Assembly (NCBI GenBank): GCA_031278095.1
Contig: JAITLC010000081.1
Location: forward strand, 1-39,582
Reading direction: 5' to 3'
DNA length: 39,582 bases
DNA from: Treponema sp.
GTDB lineage: Bacteria > Spirochaetota > Spirochaetia > Treponematales > Breznakiellaceae
Part shown: one piece after another, positions 38,152-39,582 of the stretch
Position numbering within the stretch: the first letter of the stretch is position 1
How the letters are laid out: the number at the start of each line of letters is the position of its first letter
Notes under the pieces: generated by a model
Seen by the model: only the letters and a program-made list of their open reading frames with translations
The model's database searches: none
What the model was told of the DNA's origin: nothing
Program-made: the position numbers and the translations under genes

Positions 38152-39582
38152 ATGCCGTTTGAATTATGGAACGAAGATTGGAAATTTCTTCACGAAGACG
38201 GGGAATCATTTCCCTATGCCGCACCCGGTTTTGATGACGCGGCATGGAAATCGCTTGTACTCCCCCATGACTGGGGGGTAGAGTATCCGGTCGCGCAAAA
38301 TGCACCATCAGGAGGCGGCGGGGGTTACGCGGTAACCGGGGCAGGCTGGTACCGTAAGAAACTGCATATCCGTAATGACGAGATCTCTGCCGGTTCCTGC
38401 ATTGCCGTCCGTTTTGACGGGGTTTTCATGAATTCCACCGTCTATGTAAACGGGACAAAAGCGGGCGGGCGCGCCTATGGTTATAGCCAGTTTACCATTG
38501 ATATTACTAATTTTCTCGTTACAGGAGAAAACAGCATCGCTGTTCATGTTGATAATTCCATGCAGCCCAATTCCCGCTGGTATACCGGTTCAGGTATTTA
38601 CCGCAACGTATGGCTCATTAAACGCGCCGCTGTTCATATCGCGGATAACGGGATCTTTGCCGCCTGTAACGGGCTGTACAATAACAACGGCGAGGCACGG
38701 CTTCAGATTCAAGCAACGGTCTACAACCGGAGCGGTGAAGCAGTTAATGCCGGCGTGGAGTATCGCGTTCTTGACGCCGGGAACAATGAAGCGGCACGCG
38801 ACGCTTCCGCTCTTAATATAGAGCCGGGTTGTCACGGGACAGCTACGGTGTGTCCCCATATCAAAAACCCGCGTCTTTGGGATGTCAAGGATCCATATCT
38901 GTATACCGTTGAGACAAGGGTCTTATTGAACGGTGAAGTGATAGACACGATGTGTACGCGTATCGGCATCCGTACCGCAGAATTTGATGCGGACAAAGGC
39001 TTCTTGCTCAATGGCGTTCAAGTAAAAATCAAAGGTATGTGTCTCCACCACGACGGCGGGCTTACCGGCGCGGCCTTTTATCGTGAAACATGGAAACGCC
39101 GGCTCACTGTGCTCAAGGATATGGGCTGTAATGGTATCCGCTGCGCCCACAATCCCCCCGCGCCGGAATTTTTGGATCTCTGCGATGAGATGGGCTTTCT
39201 CGTGATGGACGAGGCTTTCGACGAATGGCAGCTCACCAAGTTCAAAAGCGCCGAGTACGGCTACACAAATAATTTCGCCTATGGTTATGGGCAGTTCTTT
39301 ACGAAAAACGCCGATGCGGATCTTTTATGTATGCTCCGCCGTGACAGGAATCATCCGAGTGTTGTGATCTGGAGCATCGGCAACGAAATACCGGAACAGT
39401 CAACGCTTGAAGGCATACGCATCCTCCGCCATTTACAGGACCTTTGTCATAACGAAGATCCCGCAAGGATGGTAACGAGTGCAATGGATAACATCGCCTC
39501 GCCGGAACATTTTCGTACCCGTGAGGAGTTTGAGTGCGCCCTCGATGTCGCCGGGTATAACTATACGGCGCGCTGGGGAACG
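38152..39582 (+). CDS. GH2-family glycosidase (beta-galactosidase/glucuronidase type), 5' part
   Basis: The reading frame is open to the window edge (477 codons), so the gene is partial at its 3' end. GGAG at 38142-38145 stands 6 bases before the ATG. The three N-terminal domains of GH2 are visible: a jelly-roll sugar-binding domain (1-160, LPHDWGVEYP, GAGWYRKKLHI, DGVFMNSTVYVNG, WYTGSGIYRNVWL), an Ig-like domain (about 160-270) and the TIM barrel (from about 280, FLLNGVQVKIKG, MGCNGIRCAHNPP, DEAFDEW). The acid/base Glu412 lies in IWSIGNEIPEQ; the nucleophile lies beyond the window. There is no signal peptide, so it acts in the cytoplasm on imported sugars. The upstream LacI protein is its likely regulator. 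Galactosidase versus glucuronidase specificity cannot be told. Confidence 0.93.
   Translation, partial: MPFELWNEDWKFLHEDGESFPYAAPGFDDAAWKSLVLPHDWGVEYPVAQNAPSGGGGGYAVTGAGWYRKKLHIRNDEISAGSCIAVRFDGVFMNSTVYVNGTKAGGRAYGYSQFTIDITNFLVTGENSIAVHVDNSMQPNSRWYTGSGIYRNVWLIKRAAVHIADNGIFAACNGLYNNNGEARLQIQATVYNRSGEAVNAGVEYRVLDAGNNEAARDASALNIEPGCHGTATVCPHIKNPRLWDVKDPYLYTVETRVLLNGEVIDTMCTRIGIRTAEFDADKGFLLNGVQVKIKGMCLHHDGGLTGAAFYRETWKRRLTVLKDMGCNGIRCAHNPPAPEFLDLCDEMGFLVMDEAFDEWQLTKFKSAEYGYTNNFAYGYGQFFTKNADADLLCMLRRDRNHPSVVIWSIGNEIPEQSTLEGIRILRHLQDLCHNEDPARMVTSAMDNIASPEHFRTREEFECALDVAGYNYTARWGT

Noticed and set aside
1-39582. tRNA or rRNA genes and CRISPR arrays
   Set aside because: I found no cloverleaf with a T-loop signature, no rRNA-like sequence, and no regularly spaced direct repeats. 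The repeated elements seen are palindromic and irregularly spaced.

Overview
The window comes from a bacterial chromosome of moderate GC. The gene repertoire and style (relaxed lipoprotein boxes, LplABC-type sugar importers, many LacI-type sensor domains, GPH symporters, a YhhN protein, an M30-like lipoprotein) suggest a host-associated spirochaete close to Treponema, possibly an insect-gut lineage. This is inferred from gene content: there is no rRNA in the window, and the genus is not proven.

Layout. 1-6.5 kb: the end of an unrecognised gene, then a tightly coupled four-gene cassette: a branched-chain-type substrate-binding lipoprotein, an HlyD/NHLM-type membrane fusion protein, and two ABC ATPase-permeases of the NHLM peptide-export type. 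No C39 peptidase is present, and both ATPases have Gln at the H-loop position. 6.5-9 kb (minus): a truncated NfeD-like fragment, a DapF-fold racemase/epimerase and an N-acyl-D-amino-acid deacylase, forming a D-amino-acid module. 9-13 kb (plus): rsmE, a zinc-peptidase-like protein, a secreted protein of unknown function and a GPH sugar symporter. 13-15 kb (minus): a D-2-hydroxyacid dehydrogenase and a DeoR regulator. 15.4-22 kb: an LplCBA-type sugar importer without its own ATPase, preceded by a histidine kinase whose sensor is a LacI-type sugar-binding domain. A NarL-type response regulator diverges from the kinase.

22-28 kb is housekeeping: thrS (minus) behind a well-formed T-box leader, then purA and guaA. 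27.4-31.2 kb (minus): a YhhN membrane protein and an SMC protein without a recognisable hinge. 31.3-33.2 kb (minus): an M30-like lipoprotein protease and a small secreted protein. 33.4-36.5 kb (plus): an MsmK/UgpC-type ATPase that may energise the ATPase-less importer, and a DEAD-box helicase with a DbpA-type RNA-binding tail. 36.7 kb to the end: a LacI regulator and the first 477 codons of a GH2 glycosidase.

The most unusual signals are non-coding. (1) A T-box with an ACC (Thr) specifier precedes thrS but has no oligo-U terminator, which suggests translational control. (2) Two copies of a ~128-bp MITE-like element flank the LacI gene, each bounded by its own 7-bp target duplication, and its hairpins show compensatory changes between copies. 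(3) About ten short palindromes of one family lie in intergenic gaps. (4) A second ~30-bp repeat family lies at gene ends and seems to cut off the NfeD fragment.
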